In this document: in pieces, positions 44,872-59,679 of the stretch | How the letters are laid out: every line of letters starts with the position of its first letter | Position numbering within the stretch: position 1 is the stretch's first letter | Made by a program: the position numbers and the translations under genes | From: Casuarina equisetifolia | Taxonomy: Eukaryota > Streptophyta > Magnoliopsida > Fagales > Casuarinaceae | Direction: 5' to 3' | Length of the DNA: 64,000 bases | Assembly: GCA_028551475.1 (NCBI GenBank) | Contig: CM052360.1 | Location: forward strand, 5,630,501-5,694,500 | The notes under the pieces: generated by a model | The model's database searches: none | Told to the model about the DNA's origin: nothing | The model's input: only the letters and a program-made list of their open reading frames with translations

Positions 44872-45401
44872 TGTTAAGTGCTTGACTATAGGATCGGGTT
44901 AACGGCCTTTGAGCTGGAAAATCCTGAAGATTAAAAGGAATAAACTTCTTCTTACCGCTTCTACCTATTTTGGAAAACACAATTACAAAACACTACGGCT
45001 TTATAGAGGGAGACCGCAACCTCCAATGGATCTCAAAAGGGAGATTCAACCTTGATCTGGTAAAAGTTCATACGTGCCTAGAATAGTACACAAAAGGAGC
45101 TTATAAGCTCTGTTCTCTCCTCTCGCCATTATCTTGACAAACAGAGGTCTAGCTTCCTACTACTAGCTACTCATTACAGCTTTTATTACAACAAAAGTAT
45201 GGGCTACTACAGTCCCTTCTTAGCCCTCAAAACACGTCTTCACTAGCTGGTCATTTCTATCTCCTTCAGTCCCATCTTGGCCTCATCCTGGTCATTAGAA
45301 CCCCTTACTTGGCAATGAGCCTCCCGTGACTTGCAAGCTCTTACTCTGCTATTCTACTCTCTGCCTCTTCCCACGCTGGCTCTTTCTTGGCACACATAAC
45401 A
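44872..45401 (-). repeat. 5' LTR (right in this orientation)
   Basis: 530 bp, TG..CA ends. It would carry the element's promoter. Differences from the other LTR are about 20 transitions to 5 transversions. Confidence 0.95.
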
Positions 45402-45406
45402 TCCTC
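45402..45406. repeat. Target-site duplication, right
   Basis: TCCTC, identical to 39839-39843. Confidence 0.95.
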
Positions 45407-45900
45407 TATGTTCCTTTTTTCTTTTTGGTTCCCATATCTGAACGTAATCCATAATGTGGTAGGAATGTAGTTCACTAATGGTACAATACTAATTTGACCT
45501 TAAAAGAGCTCCACAATCACAGCCCAAGCAGAGGATTGAGTCTCCCAATCGGCCTTTGACAAGACTCTAGGTTTGACAAGCAAGGACCAAATGTCTGTAT
45601 GTTCACATGCCAATCTCACCACTAGGCTGCTATAGGGTTGGTCACCTTTAAAGGCCCAATTCATGTGGTCTTGTCTGGATCCCATTATGGACCATGGGTT
45701 CTATGCCTCATGATCAATCAGCTTTTCCTCGTTTGCCACAACAGTTGCTTTCATCCTCATAATTATTTTAGACATGAACAACTTTTGTGCTTAGGTTTCA
45801 ATGGGTCATTCAAAAGTGCCTTCTTGCCACCTAAGACATGAATGTGTTGGGCTTGCATTAAGCCCGAAGTCCCTTGTCCTTCACGTTTTTAATCTTGAGC
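45407..45900. repeat. Right half of the interrupted dispersed repeat, then a second dispersed repeat
   Basis: 45407-45710 continues the third tandem unit and matches 14345-14650, including the worn tRNA-like part (minus strand AGCCTAGTGGTGAGATTGG, about 45585-45605). 45764-45900 matches 35920-36060. Confidence 0.75.
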
Positions 45901-45989
45901 AATCTAAAAAATGAACTTCAGCTTAAAAAAGGCTTATATGAATTCCCGTGTGTATATACACTAATCCAACAGCGAACCGTCTTCTCCTA

Positions 45990-47110
45990 GCCGCAAGTAT
46001 CATATACCCCATACAGGATTATCCCACGTGAAGGGAACTTTGAATCAGTTGTACCTGCATGTACTTATTATCATATACATATAGCAGTAACATTTCTGTG
46101 TCTAAAGGTGTGTACATAATGACCCAACAGAGAACCACGTATTTCTAGCTGGGAGTACCATATATTGCATATGTACACAATGACCGAACAGAGAATTGCC
46201 TAATCCTAGCTCGAAGTATCACATATTGCATATAGGAGTATCTCTAATATGACGGTAACCCTTATAACATATAAGTATGTGTAGACAACGACCGAATAGA
46301 GAGCAACCTATAGTTAGCCCAGAGTACCACATATTGAATGGGAGTGTCCCACATTCTAGGGAACTTTGGCTTAATTAGATATACATGTACATACTTTCAT
46401 GTGATGGTAACATTAAGACTAAATATATTAAAAGAGATTTGTGGACATATTAGATACTTATGATACTTTATTTTTCTTTTTTTTGAAGTGATTTATTAAT
46501 AAAAAGCAAAACAATCATAAACATGAGGGTGTCCAAATATTTCCCACATGTACACCTACCAAAGAGAAGCTCTAAGGCAATTATGTGTTTTGGTTTATCT
46601 TGTTTTTATGTTCAAAGATCAATTGCAGAATAAATGAAGTTTGGGCTTGTATTTAACTAGTTACCATAACGTGTGTGGCATCTTTTTGTAAATTTATTTA
46701 TTTTTTAACAAGACACAATCTCTATATAATCTAGAACATGGAGAAAAATAAAGACTATGGGACATTGTTTTCCATTGTAAAAGTGAGCAATATTAGCAAT
46801 GGAAGATCGTTAACATTACATTTGTACTACTAGTTCATTTATTGTCATTCTCATTGAAAGATCTTGTAGTCGTAATCTAGCAAGCCAAGACATTTCGGGT
46901 CACTTATGTTGGTAGGCTTCATTGATTCACTTTGGTTTTGACCAACTAAAACTCTATAAACATGTTTGTATTGAGAAGCCAATGAAAGAGCCAGGTTCAT
47001 AGATTGAATTTGATGGGTTAACACTTTCTACAAAGAGGGATTACTACTAGCATTAAATAAATTGATACATTATACACCCAAAAAATAAAAAGTTGAAAAT
47101 CTACAATAGT
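45990..47110. repeat. Inverted duplication, right arm (inner pair), with internal degenerate tandem repeats
   Basis: Reverse complement of 22430-24020 in blocks. 46000-46390 itself consists of about four diverged units with AATGACC.AACAGAGAA and AGTA.CA.ATATTGCATA. 46580-46810 also matches the 9.3-14.0 kb array in direct orientation (TTCAAAGATCAATTGCAG, ATATAATCTA.AA). Confidence 0.7.
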
Positions 47111-47469
47111 AGACTTTGGCCATATTAAACAATATTAATTAGAAAACAAACCAACCTGGGTATCTTTTTGGTTAGCAATTGTTGTAGGAACTATCTCCGA
47201 TCTTGTTCACGTTGATGAAGAGCACTCAACCATTTCCAGTTGAAGACAAATCTTGAAGGAAGAATGAATTAAGCTAGCTTTGTGAACATAAGAACAATTT
47301 TGATTGACCATGGTGCCTTATTAACTCTTGTACTTGACAAACTAAGAACATGTTGGTCACCGGTATTACAATCAATAACATATACAAGCTTGTTGTTTGG
47401 AACTTTACATTTATTTTTCTGTACTCACCAAGGTTAACATTGTCTTTGTCTTGTATTTTAATTTTTGGA

Positions 47470-47870
47470 TAACACTTACGTTGGTAATTGCAAGTACATC
47501 AATCACCTATCTAATATAGTTCCAATTTAATAACTTATTTAAGAAAGTTATGGTAAGCTTCCATAACTTATTTTTTAAATATTTATCTAGTTTATTTTTG
47601 TTGTTTCCAATTTACTGTTTCTTAGAAATTAATTGTATAATACTCTATTAATATTGTTACCATGTCAATAATAATTTCTATTTGAATTAAGCCTATATGA
47701 ATATATCTAATTTTTGGATATTTCTTTTTCATCTTGTAACTTTCTAATGAGGTGCATTTATTCTTTGTCTAAAAAAAGTAATAATTTCTATTTGAATTAG
47801 GCTTATATGAGTATATCTTGTTTTCTTGAGATTTCTTTTTCCATCTTGTAACTCTTTTTTAATAAAGAAA
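47470..47870. repeat. Direct repeat with 24015-24240, followed by a 110-bp tandem duplication
   Basis: 47470-47690 matches 24015-24240 in direct orientation. ATAATTTCTATTTGAATTA then occurs at 47671 and 47781, with CATCTTGTAACT in both copies. Confidence 0.7.
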
Positions 47871-48464
47871 AAGTAATTTTTTTTTTTTTTTGGCCTTCAC
47901 AAGTATTTCAACCTTCTTTAAAGGTAATGGAGGGTGGGAGGGAAGGGGGAGAGAGAGAGAAAGAGATTTAACAAAATTTTTACCATCATAAAGGAAACTG
48001 AGAGTACCAAAATAAAATGTGATGGAAACAACCCACATAAAAAGAACTTAACAATACATCTTAGTCCTATAAATTATATGCAAAAATAAAACAAGCCCTA
48101 ATAAGAACATAGTATGCCCTTCCTACTAATTACACCCTTGAGTCACAATCTAGTAACTAGGATCAAACACTCACTCTTTCAATATACAATAGAAACTTTC
48201 TGCCACCACCATCCAAAAATGCAAGTGATGATAACAATGTTGTAAAATAAAATTCTATATTAATGGTTGACTCAAACATCCTATTTGTCTTATACAATTT
48301 TGTCTTAGAGTATAAAGAAAAATAAAAATGAGTTAGGGACCCAATAGTTCAAGTAAAAATTAAAGTAATCAATTTACTACACCATTATTTTTTTATTTAA
48401 TAAATATTTTGAATCACAACAATTCTTCTAAGGAGGAGTTTTGTTAAATAAGAGGTAAAAACTT
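47871..48464. other. Intergenic, no gene seen
   Basis: Poly-T run, a GA-rich patch near 47940-47970 and AT-rich sequence downstream of the KARI-like gene. Confidence 0.5.
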
Positions 48465-51447
<2,983 letters not shown>

Positions 51448-51700
51448 TTGAGAGCAGAAATAGGACCGGCACCTCGAGAGAAAGAAAGAGGCAATGATCG
51501 GGCTTTCCTCGTCGAAGAGTTTTTGCCCACACTTGCGGTTTGATTAAAAGAAAGAAGGTAAATATAAGTTGATTTGGAGCTATTTGGAAAATAAGACTCC
51601 GTGATTTGTCGCGAAACAAGCCACCAAAGGAAATCTTGGAAGTTCTTGATACACCTTTCCAGAACCGACGAACCCGTCATTAAATTGTTTTTCTTCAAAC
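51448..51700 (-). promoter_or_regulatory. 5' flank/leader of the KARI-like gene
   Basis: Non-AT-rich segment upstream of the ATG at 51447. A longer minus-strand frame (51698-51276) overlaps exon 1 in another frame and has no KARI similarity, so I treat this as leader and promoter. Part of it is copied at 38088-38165. Confidence 0.4.
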
Positions 51701-52480
51701 GGTACTTACTCCTCCATTAAAAAATTAAAATTAAAATCTTTTCCATTATGCTTCAAAAATGATAAAAAGGAAAGTTTAGTTTCTACAAATCTCATGCTAA
51801 TTATCCTATTAAATACAAGATTTAAAGAAATAAAACTTGTACAAGCAACAATTTTTTTTTATTTTAAACCTAAAACATAGAAAGAATTGGAAAGGGACAT
51901 ATAACACATTTTTATATTTAATACAAATCATTTGACCCAGTTTACAAATCTAGTCTAACTATCAATGAATTTTTAAAATTTTAGTCAGAATGAGATTGTA
52001 TTTCTTTCCCCTTCTTCAAATTCTAATTTCATATTATTCATAGAGAAATCTCTGATCAACTATTGAACAAGATCCATTTTGCATCATATCTAACGAATTT
52101 CTTGATTTGGGTATTCATAGATAAGAAAATAAAAAATAGTTTATTTGAAGAAAATAAATAATTTTTACAACTTGATGATTGTTTACAATATTTATAATAA
52201 TTGAACCTTAGATAAAATAATAAATTGTATATCAATAGTGAAATCTTATATAACAACCTAACTAAACATAAATTATACTCAAGGACAAAAATCTTATTTA
52301 ACAACAAAACTTCAATATAAAACAACTCTTACAAATATCTTATCTCTGCTTCTTCTTTTTTTCTTTTTTCTTTTTTATTGGTCTTTGTTATTGGCCTTTG
52401 ACTGAGCAAAACTGTTATATTGAAGTGCTTATAGTTTGATGTTATAGCTGCTTAAAGCTTGTGCTTTTCCTGGCAGCAAA
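51701..52480. other. AT-rich intergenic, no gene seen
   Basis: Very AT-rich sequence with no exon-like frame. Confidence 0.5.
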
Positions 52481-52528
52481 AGATGGCTGTTAGTGAATTT
52501 CTTGTCATAAACTCTGGCTCAGAGACAT

Positions 52529-52735
52529 TTGTTGGATAATGCCATTCGTAAGTGTGGTCAGCAAATGTATCGAGGTGGCCTCATTCTGTATCTCACGTTT
52601 GCAGCACTCTCTTGTGGCCTTTCCACCGGCCCTCCCTCCTACTTCATCGGTCTCGGCCGCATGTTGCCACGATCACCCTCAACTGGTAAAGCTTGCGCCC
52701 CCTCTCCAGCTTTGGTCATCGCAAATCTGTTCTAA
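52529..52735 (+). other. Possible coding exon, unrecognised
   Basis: A GC-richer island follows an acceptor-like TCCTGGCAG at about 52475. One frame gives IRKCGQQMYRGGLILYLTF, with a donor-like CAACTG|GTAAAG near 52686. An overlapping frame from 52539 is also open. Neither is recognised. Confidence 0.25.
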
Positions 52736-52919
52736 TTTCGGTCTCACTCTATCAGACGTTCTCTTTCTTCTCACCAGTCGTAAGGGTTCTTTTGCTTTTT
52801 GTTTCTCAGGTAATCTCTATGCCACTACTCTGTATACAACCTCACCTTCCTTCGCCTTCGCCTTCTTCTTCTCTTCATTTGAATTTAGGTTGGTAATTGC
52901 TTTATGTTTGTTTTTCTAA

Positions 52920-55244
52920 CTTTTCCTTCTATTCTTCTTCAAGCTTAATGGGACATTAGGTGGTGTCTCTGCCCCAACTACCAGATCTGCTGCTGCCGAG
53001 CTCTCAGTTTAGATTCTTGTTAAAGCTCTTTCTTTTTAAAATAAAAATAAAAAGCCTTTTTAATGATACAAGACCATCCCGGAGTTGCTTGGACTTAGTT
53101 TCATCTTTTTTCCTAAAGAAAGGGAAAAAAATATATAGAATTTGGAATTTGTACTAAGGAGGCATGACTTTTATAGTTTCTGATCAAGTGGAATCCTATT
53201 GATTGATGCTAATTTAAATTCTTGAGAGTAATACTCTTTGTTTTATTTTTCTTAGTAAAATGAATATAGTTCCTTTTTTTACTGTGTATATAGTCCTTAT
53301 TTTTGGGTGATGGGATTGACCAAAATTTATTTAGGCCATTTGATAGCTTCATTGAATTTAAATTCTAATTTCCTTTACATAGTTGCAATGAACAAATGAG
53401 CAGAACTTTAAATTATTAACCAATTACAAAAATGATACATCAACAAGCATTTGCCAAAAATAATTCAATGTGAAGCTTTAAGTCATCAACCATTTCCGAA
53501 GCAACATCTAACGCATCCTAGTTGGTCCCGCCCAATATAATGCTAATTGCAAGGTCGAAATGAGGTAGCTTGTTAGTTTTGTAGCATTGTTATTACCTTT
53601 AAAAAAGAATTGATTATAGAAAATTTAGTGATAGTTGAAGTACGCAATCATGCATGTGATTCGAGGTTTAGTTCTTGTTGTAAAGTTGTGATTTTTAGGC
53701 TTCATGGCTTTTAGCAATTGGGTTCATCTCTGTGATTGATCACCCTCACTATCGAATTCCAATGAGATTGCTAGAACTTTACCAAACCACTTTCAGCTGT
53801 ACGTTGGGTGAGGAATTAGTTTTAATGATATTTTTAGTTTAGTTGTATCATCCTCTAGGATAGTTTCTTCCTACTACACAGCTCTCATCTTGGGGAGGAG
53901 ATCCAACGATTCCATACATCACATGTCTTGGGCAATTATAGTAATCAAATGACAGCGGATGTTTAGAGCTTGCAAGTATCTAGTGTGAAAAACACATTTA
54001 AGGTTGCGTGTTTCTGATGTCATACATCAAAACATCTTCCTCTTGTCACATATTAGGTGATGGTAGTGGAGGGAACACAAATGTTTAAACTAGTTTGAAG
54101 TTGCATGTTTTTCATTTTCTACTTATTATTTCTGAAGAGAATTCTAGCAACTTCTGACGGAGCAGTTGCTTTTGCTTCTCCACTGCCCTTTGGGCTATGT
54201 ACCGAAAGGCTTTGAAACCTCAAAGTTGCTTAAAGGCTTAAACAACAATGTGTACAATTTTTAGGTGTATGACGCGAGCCATCCATGACAATGTACCTAG
54301 ATATTAGTTATAGAAACTATTTTACGTCAAAAGCCGTCAAGAAAGTACAGTGCACGTCTGTTCGCTTGTGCAGTCCTTCACTACAATATTACGGCATCTT
54401 TTCTGTTTTGTTGGTCGCATCATTGACCTCGACAGGATTCAATTCCCGAAAACTTTATTGCACAGCTCTTCTCATCACGTACGTGGCTTTGGATTTGATG
54501 GATAGAAAACTTTATTGCACATCTCTTCTTATCCCTACATCGTTCCCTTCCCTCTAGGTAAGTTGCAAATAATAAATCGGGTAGAGCGAAACTCCCGTGC
54601 AAGTGACATTGTCCCGTTGCTTTACTCTAATTCTTTGTTGTGGCTGCAGGAACTCTTTTGACGCTGGGAGAGAAGAGAGGTGATCTTGAAATTCCGTGGG
54701 ATAGAGGCGAACCACAGAGGCCTTGTTCACACATCCGGCTCCAACCTTCCCAATAGGAGGAACTATAAAAACGGCTTTATATTAATTTATGGTGAGTTTT
54801 ACCTGTTAGTAAACAGGGACTCAGGAACCTTACCTTGAACCCTGAAACACGCTTTACTATTAGTTTATGATAGATTTACCTAGTAGTAAACAAGGAACTC
54901 AGGAACTTTGCTTCGGCAGATTGTAGTACAGAATGTTACACACTAAGCATTTACAGGGGTTTCAGCATTTAGCATTGTATGCAGGATTGTTGTAGTTATT
55001 CGTTGCTCTAAGGCTCGGTTTGCTAAAGACAGCCAGATTGCTTTGTGGGTGCGGGGGTGCGCCTGGACAAATTGGGTTCTGTTGCGGAGGTTTTCAGGTT
55101 TTGTCTGCTTTCTGAGGGTTCATCATTCCTACTGAGAGACAAAACACCAGAACAGGGCACATGAGATCACTGCCTGTCGAAACACCGTCGTTTTTTTCAG
55201 GCTATTTAACTGCCCTCTCCTGGGGATTCCCGATAGTTCATCAG
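52920..55244. other. Intergenic with a small duplication, no gene recognised
   Basis: About 65 bp (TTA.TTTATG.T.GA.TTTACCT and TAGTAAACA.GGA.CTCAGGAAC) is repeated at about 54785 and 54860. A GAAAACTTTATTGCACA word is repeated at about 54448 and 54507. An AG acceptor-like site occurs near 54650. No supported coding sequence. Confidence 0.4.
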
Positions 55245-55366
55245 GAGCTCCTCTCTTAACAAATACCATCCATCAACAGTTAGGACCACCTGAAGCTCAA
55301 AAGGGTAAGCTAACATATTTCCTAAATACAACTTGTATCAACACAATAAGAAAATAGTTGGCTCAC

Positions 55367-56218
55367 CTATCAATTTCCTCATTTAGTGCAGGGTCATTCT
55401 GATCATCAATATGACCATCATCAAACTCAACCTTGTGTACAAAAGCATCTTCTCTCCCATTTGGTAATTTTGATGTCTCACTAGGATGGGGCCGTAGCTT
55501 GTCAGCTTCAGCTCTATGACATACGAAATCAAAGACACTTGAATCCTATAACATGATGGGTAAACAAAAATCAGTGTCTCAATAAGTTCAATTGATATGT
55601 TCTAACTATCGAACGATCATTCATAGAGGGATTGGAGGAAAAAAGATACAGCCACATAATGGATTCAGACCTTATTGTGGCTTTCAATGGATTCATTTGC
55701 AGAAGCATTTTTTCGTGGATCTTTTCTTCTTCGGTTCTTTTTTCTACCCTTGGAAGTTTTAACCTCCTTAGAATCTTTGAAACAGAATATTCTTAACTCT
55801 AATGAAGCCTTCAATAAGATACTAAAGCATGAGGGAAGATCAGTAAAAGGAGAAAATATACAACACAATCAATTCACAAATGCTATATCGACAGAATCAG
55901 TAAGGAAAAATTCATTAACCATCGCAATAACAAAAATATAACTTTTAAAGACAAAGGAAGGCAAATATGGAAATCAAAAATATAATATCACAGCCATTAA
56001 AGGTAACCAATTATAAGTAAGCTAAGTAATTAGTCCAACTAAAGGCTTAAATCTCTAGAATCCAGTCAGAATCACAGGGAAATTTCTAGTCGAAATCCTG
56101 TAAAGATTGCAACATACGGTACACAAACATTCATATATATCTCCATTTCCCCCATTTATAATTGAAAGGAGATCATCAATGGAGCAATCATCCACACGCT
56201 CTTCTTCTGTCTCGACTT
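55367..56218 (-). pseudogene. NST1-like gene fragment, right copy (three open exons)
   Basis: Exons 56218-56129 (VETEEERVDDCSIDDLLS), 55774-55671 (SKEVKTSKGRKKNRRRKD) and 55545-55367 (VFDFVCHRAEADKLR to VEFDDGHIDDQNDPAL) have good AG/GT borders and matching phases (1, 0, 2) with no stop. The Lys/Arg-rich run looks like a nuclear localisation signal. The last part resembles, from memory, plant proteins annotated as stress response NST1-like. The exon that should follow in that family was not found before the block ends. I therefore call it a 5'- and 3'-truncated copy that has kept its frames. Family name is tentative. Confidence 0.5.
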
Positions 56219-56998
56219 CTAAAACATACAGGTAGGACCAAGTTATTAGTTGTAGTGTCACGATCAAGTTTTGTGTCCCTCCTAATGAACTATTCATCAA
56301 AAGACTTGCATTCCTATGCAAAGAAAGTCTCTAGTCAAGTACCGCTACACCATTCAGGGTAAACATTCCACAAGTGTAATCTTATGTCTTAAAACAAAAA
56401 TGGGAAACATTCAAATTATTGGCCTAAATTTCTTATAAGTTATACAAGCACCTGATGAGCCATGATCCCACAACCTCACCTTCCAAACCGTTCTTATTTG
56501 GAAGAGACTGCCATTTGAGGCACAACTTATCAACTTCTTAGGTCTATAATAATAGATTTAGATATCATTCAACAAGAAGGAAGGAAAATCATCTCAACAA
56601 AAGGAAAAAAAAAAAATTAGATTCATGTAGAACGTTGTTAGAGTGACCTGGTATTTTATGAAACTTGTAATAATACATAATTAAGCTCAACATGGAAGGA
56701 TTAAATCGTTAGGGAAGAGACATTACATAGTTGTTGGATGATCCCATGCCTTTTTGTATTGCACAAAAGATCATTCTTTAACCTAACATACACCGAATGC
56801 AAGAAATTACTTTTCATCACCTGGTTATTGCATTCCAAAATATGCATGGGGAGAGGGAAATAAAAACTTACCAGAAATCACAAAAGGAATAAATTCATGA
56901 TCGTGGTGGAAGAGAGAGCAAGAACAACAATTAGAAAAATTCACGAAATAGCTTATAATAAAGGCTCTTTACCAAATAAGTAAAACTTCATCCTCGCC

Positions 56999-57521
56999 TT
57001 CTTAAAGCACTAACGCAGAAAATCAATAATGTCAAGAGAATGACTTAGGTATAAGAGGATGCTCATCGTGAATCAGAGGAGAAGAGAAAAAATGTCATGA
57101 TTCCTAGCTAGAAGGTAATGTATAACGTAAAATAGAGCATGTTTCATAAACACAAGACCGCCAAGAAGGGAAAGTGCAGAGTGGTGCAATTTTGAGTCGT
57201 TAAGGGTGACATCAAAGCAGTGAAATATGATTGCATGACCATGCCTCCTCCCATCTAAAAGCAATTGGAGATGTCTAAGCAAGATTTACAACAAAAGCAA
57301 ACTGTCGAAGAGAACTCCATAGGAACCTCAAGAACTGTTGCAGAATGCTCCTTCTTCCTAATAGGTCAATCAAGCAATAATGGGCAATTACACATGAACA
57401 ATGCGAAGAAAGCTGGCATAGGCTGTAGATCATAATGAGGCACACATGTAAGGAGTTCAATCACAGAGCAACCTCCGCTGCAAACATCAGAAGCAGCAAA
57501 AACCCTTCACATCTCAATTAC
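56999..57521 (-). pseudogene. MAP3K epsilon kinase fragment, right copy
   Basis: The exon at 57521-57395 keeps VIEM, then AASDV, VIELLTCVPHYDLQPMP. It has a stop replacing the Ser after VIEM, a 3-nt deletion (one Tyr) and a lost acceptor AG. The second exon (about 57068-56999) keeps DIIDFLR and CFKK but has a 1-nt indel, a TAG in place of Gln, and a GC where the donor GT should be. Same exons as 17777-18306 with different lesions, so the copies decayed separately after the duplication. Confidence 0.78.
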
Positions 57522-58150
57522 CAGAAAAAGTAGAAGTCACCCTTTGCTGGATGAAGATCCTCTAAAGTTCCCAAAATCTTCTACCATACAAAGCTATTAT
57601 ACTAGCAAATTACATAGTTTATGTATTGGAAAGAGCTACGGTGGCTTTTATTATTGGGAGCAACTGAATGAAATACAGATGCTTCAATAGAAGTAAAAAT
57701 GTTGAAAGGATAAAACTACAAAGAGTAACTTCCAAAACAATTAGGATTCAAAAGATGTATCCAATAGATTACTCCTATCAACTATAAAGTATGTTGAATC
57801 CAATTTGACACCTTCATAATTACATCACTATGAGGCAAAACTTCTATTTTTCTCTCTCTCTCGGGACAATATTAGCATGGTTCTATGCTTAACAACGCAG
57901 ACATGCACATCAAGCAAAGATGCAAGATCATATGCTATTGGAGTATCTCAAAAGGGCCTACTTATGTCATAGAAGATGGTGGGGAAAACCATATTCTTTG
58001 CAACAATCAACACTACAGTTAGAAGAACCAAATAATCATTTCATGGAAGGTAATGCTAAACAACAGTGTGTTTCATAAAAAAAGTTATCAACATTGTATA
58101 GCTTGAAAACTATCCAAAAGTTAAGTAGAATTATAAATATTTTCAAAAAT

Positions 58151-59086
58151 ATTTGATAAGCTCAGACGATCGACTTGCTTTGAATGTGTGAAAAAAAACA
58201 AGAAGGAGAGTGGTGATCTTGACTTTTCTCCAAATAATCCATTATTTTTATTATTTAGAGAACTATCTTTAAAAGAAAAGGAAGGAAAAAAAAACTATGA
58301 TTGTATTGAGAGGATACCAAAATTCTATAAACATTCCTTACATGAATATAAGTTGTAATTAAATCATCCTATAAAAAGTTAAACAACATTAGAAGTGCAC
58401 ACAATTTTCTATAAGCCCACATAGTTCCTTCTTATTTTAAAATATTTTATTCAGAATTAATTACCAATACAGGATTCAATGAAACTGCTATTAGGTTGAG
58501 CTATGAACAGTCAACCAAATAAGATTATACAAGGTTTGCATGCAACTTAGGGGAGAAGCTATTCTCCTAACTACAGGAGTAATGCGCTTGACTTTCAAGT
58601 TCTGCTTCCGTTCCTAAGATCTCCTAAAAGCTATTTCTTGAGTTAAAAAAATATTTTTTAATTTAAATTTTATAATAAAAATTACATATTTGATATAAAA
58701 TTTTGCCCTAAACTTAGAGACAGAAGGAAAAAAGAAAGTTTGAGATTGCTGGTGGGTCCTTTCTCCTTCAACAGGAATGTGAGTAGGGTAATGTAACTTC
58801 CGGCCTGCAATTTCAGATGGACAGAAGATAATTAAATTTCTAATGGGCCTGATGGGCCAATTTTAATTCATTGTAAACTTTAAGTGTTATTAATGGGCCA
58901 AGTGATCCAGATTCGTAATTGTGCAAACAAAAAAAGAATAATAATAATAATAATAAAAAAAAAGGTTTCCTGGAATTTGAGAAAGCGAGGCCTGAAGCCT
59001 CTGCCCTGTGTGCGCCTCGCTCACTTTAGTCCATCATATTTTCCCTCCTATCAAATCCAGAGATAAGAAAAAAGAAACGGGAGAAA
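58151..59086. other. Intergenic, then leader of the ITPase copy
   Basis: AT-rich; (ATA)n at about 58938-58955. The last 100 bp resemble the leader of the ITPase gene. No other gene seen. Confidence 0.45.
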
Positions 59087-59673
59087 GTGGCCGCTGCTAC
59101 AGCAAGGGCGTCGGCCCCGGTGGTGACTTCGGCCGGTGACTTTCGTGACCGGCAACGCCAAGAAGCTAGAGGAAGTCCGAGCCATCTTGGGAAACTCCAT
59201 TTCGTTTGAATCCCTCAAGCTTGACTGTAAACTTTACTTTCTCTCTATCTCTCTCGTTATCTCTCACAAATTAGTTTATTTATTTATTTTCTTATTTCGC
59301 AGTGCCGGCGTTGCAAGGCGAGCCTGAAGATATCTCCAAAGAGAAGGCTTGCCTGGCTGCCATTGAGGTTCTTTCTCTTGCTTTCTTGTAACATCTGTCA
59401 CTGTCTGTGTGTATATATTGCTACAATTGTGAATGTGTGGGTTATATTGAATGGTTAGGTGAATGGGTCATTGCTAGTGGAAGACACTTGCCTCTGTTTC
59501 AATGCTTTAAAGGGTCTAACTGGCAAGTCATTTTTCCATTTTTATTTTTTGTTGAGTGCCATTTGTTCGTTTATGCTGTACGCACGCGCACGCGCACGGA
59601 TACGCAAGGTTATGTGTTTAGTGCCTAATTATTGATCTATTTGGTTGTTCGATACTATTGCAGGGCCATACAC
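59087..59673 (+). pseudogene. Inosine triphosphate pyrophosphatase (ITPase/HAM1 family), truncated
   Basis: ITPase removes ITP, XTP and dITP from the nucleotide pool. Exons are 59087-59226 ([18 protein letters not shown]), 59303-59367 ([19 protein letters not shown]), 59459-59522 (VEDTCLCFNALKGL) and a 10-nt exon 59664-59673 (GPY). The first codon of the expected leader is GTG rather than ATG. A local duplication (GGTGACTTCGGCC / GGTGACTTTCG) shifts the N-terminus out of frame. The donor at 59523 is GC rather than GT. Everything after GPY (more than half of the roughly 200-residue protein) is missing. Introns are kept, so this is a duplicated fragment. Confidence 0.88.
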
Positions 59674-59679
59674 GTAAGT

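Larger units (their letters stand above)
39844..45401 (-). mobile_element. Complete Ty3/gypsy chromovirus, inactive (Reina-like by size)
   Basis: 5558 bp with two 530-bp LTRs (TG..CA), a Met-tRNA primer site, a polypurine tract and gag-PR-RT-RH-IN-chromodomain order on the minus strand. The coding region is broken by seven in-frame stops (44291, 43175, 42617, 42431, 41969, 41118 and 40920; all TAG except the TGA at 42431) and by frameshifts near 41710-41740 and 40480. The LTRs differ at about 25 of 530 sites, about 20 of them transitions, so the insertion is a few million years old at usual plant rates. The C-terminal chromodomain-like VLVHWQG and small size suggest a Reina-type chromovirus. 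The clade would need a tree. Confidence 0.95.
55245..58150 (-). repeat. Inverted duplication, right arm (outer pair)
   Basis: Reverse complement of 17110-20275 in one collinear series of matches. It carries the same two gene fragments in the same order. The far edge near 58150 (TTTTCAAAAATATTTGATAAG) is where similarity to the left arm stops. No terminal repeats were seen. Confidence 0.8.
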
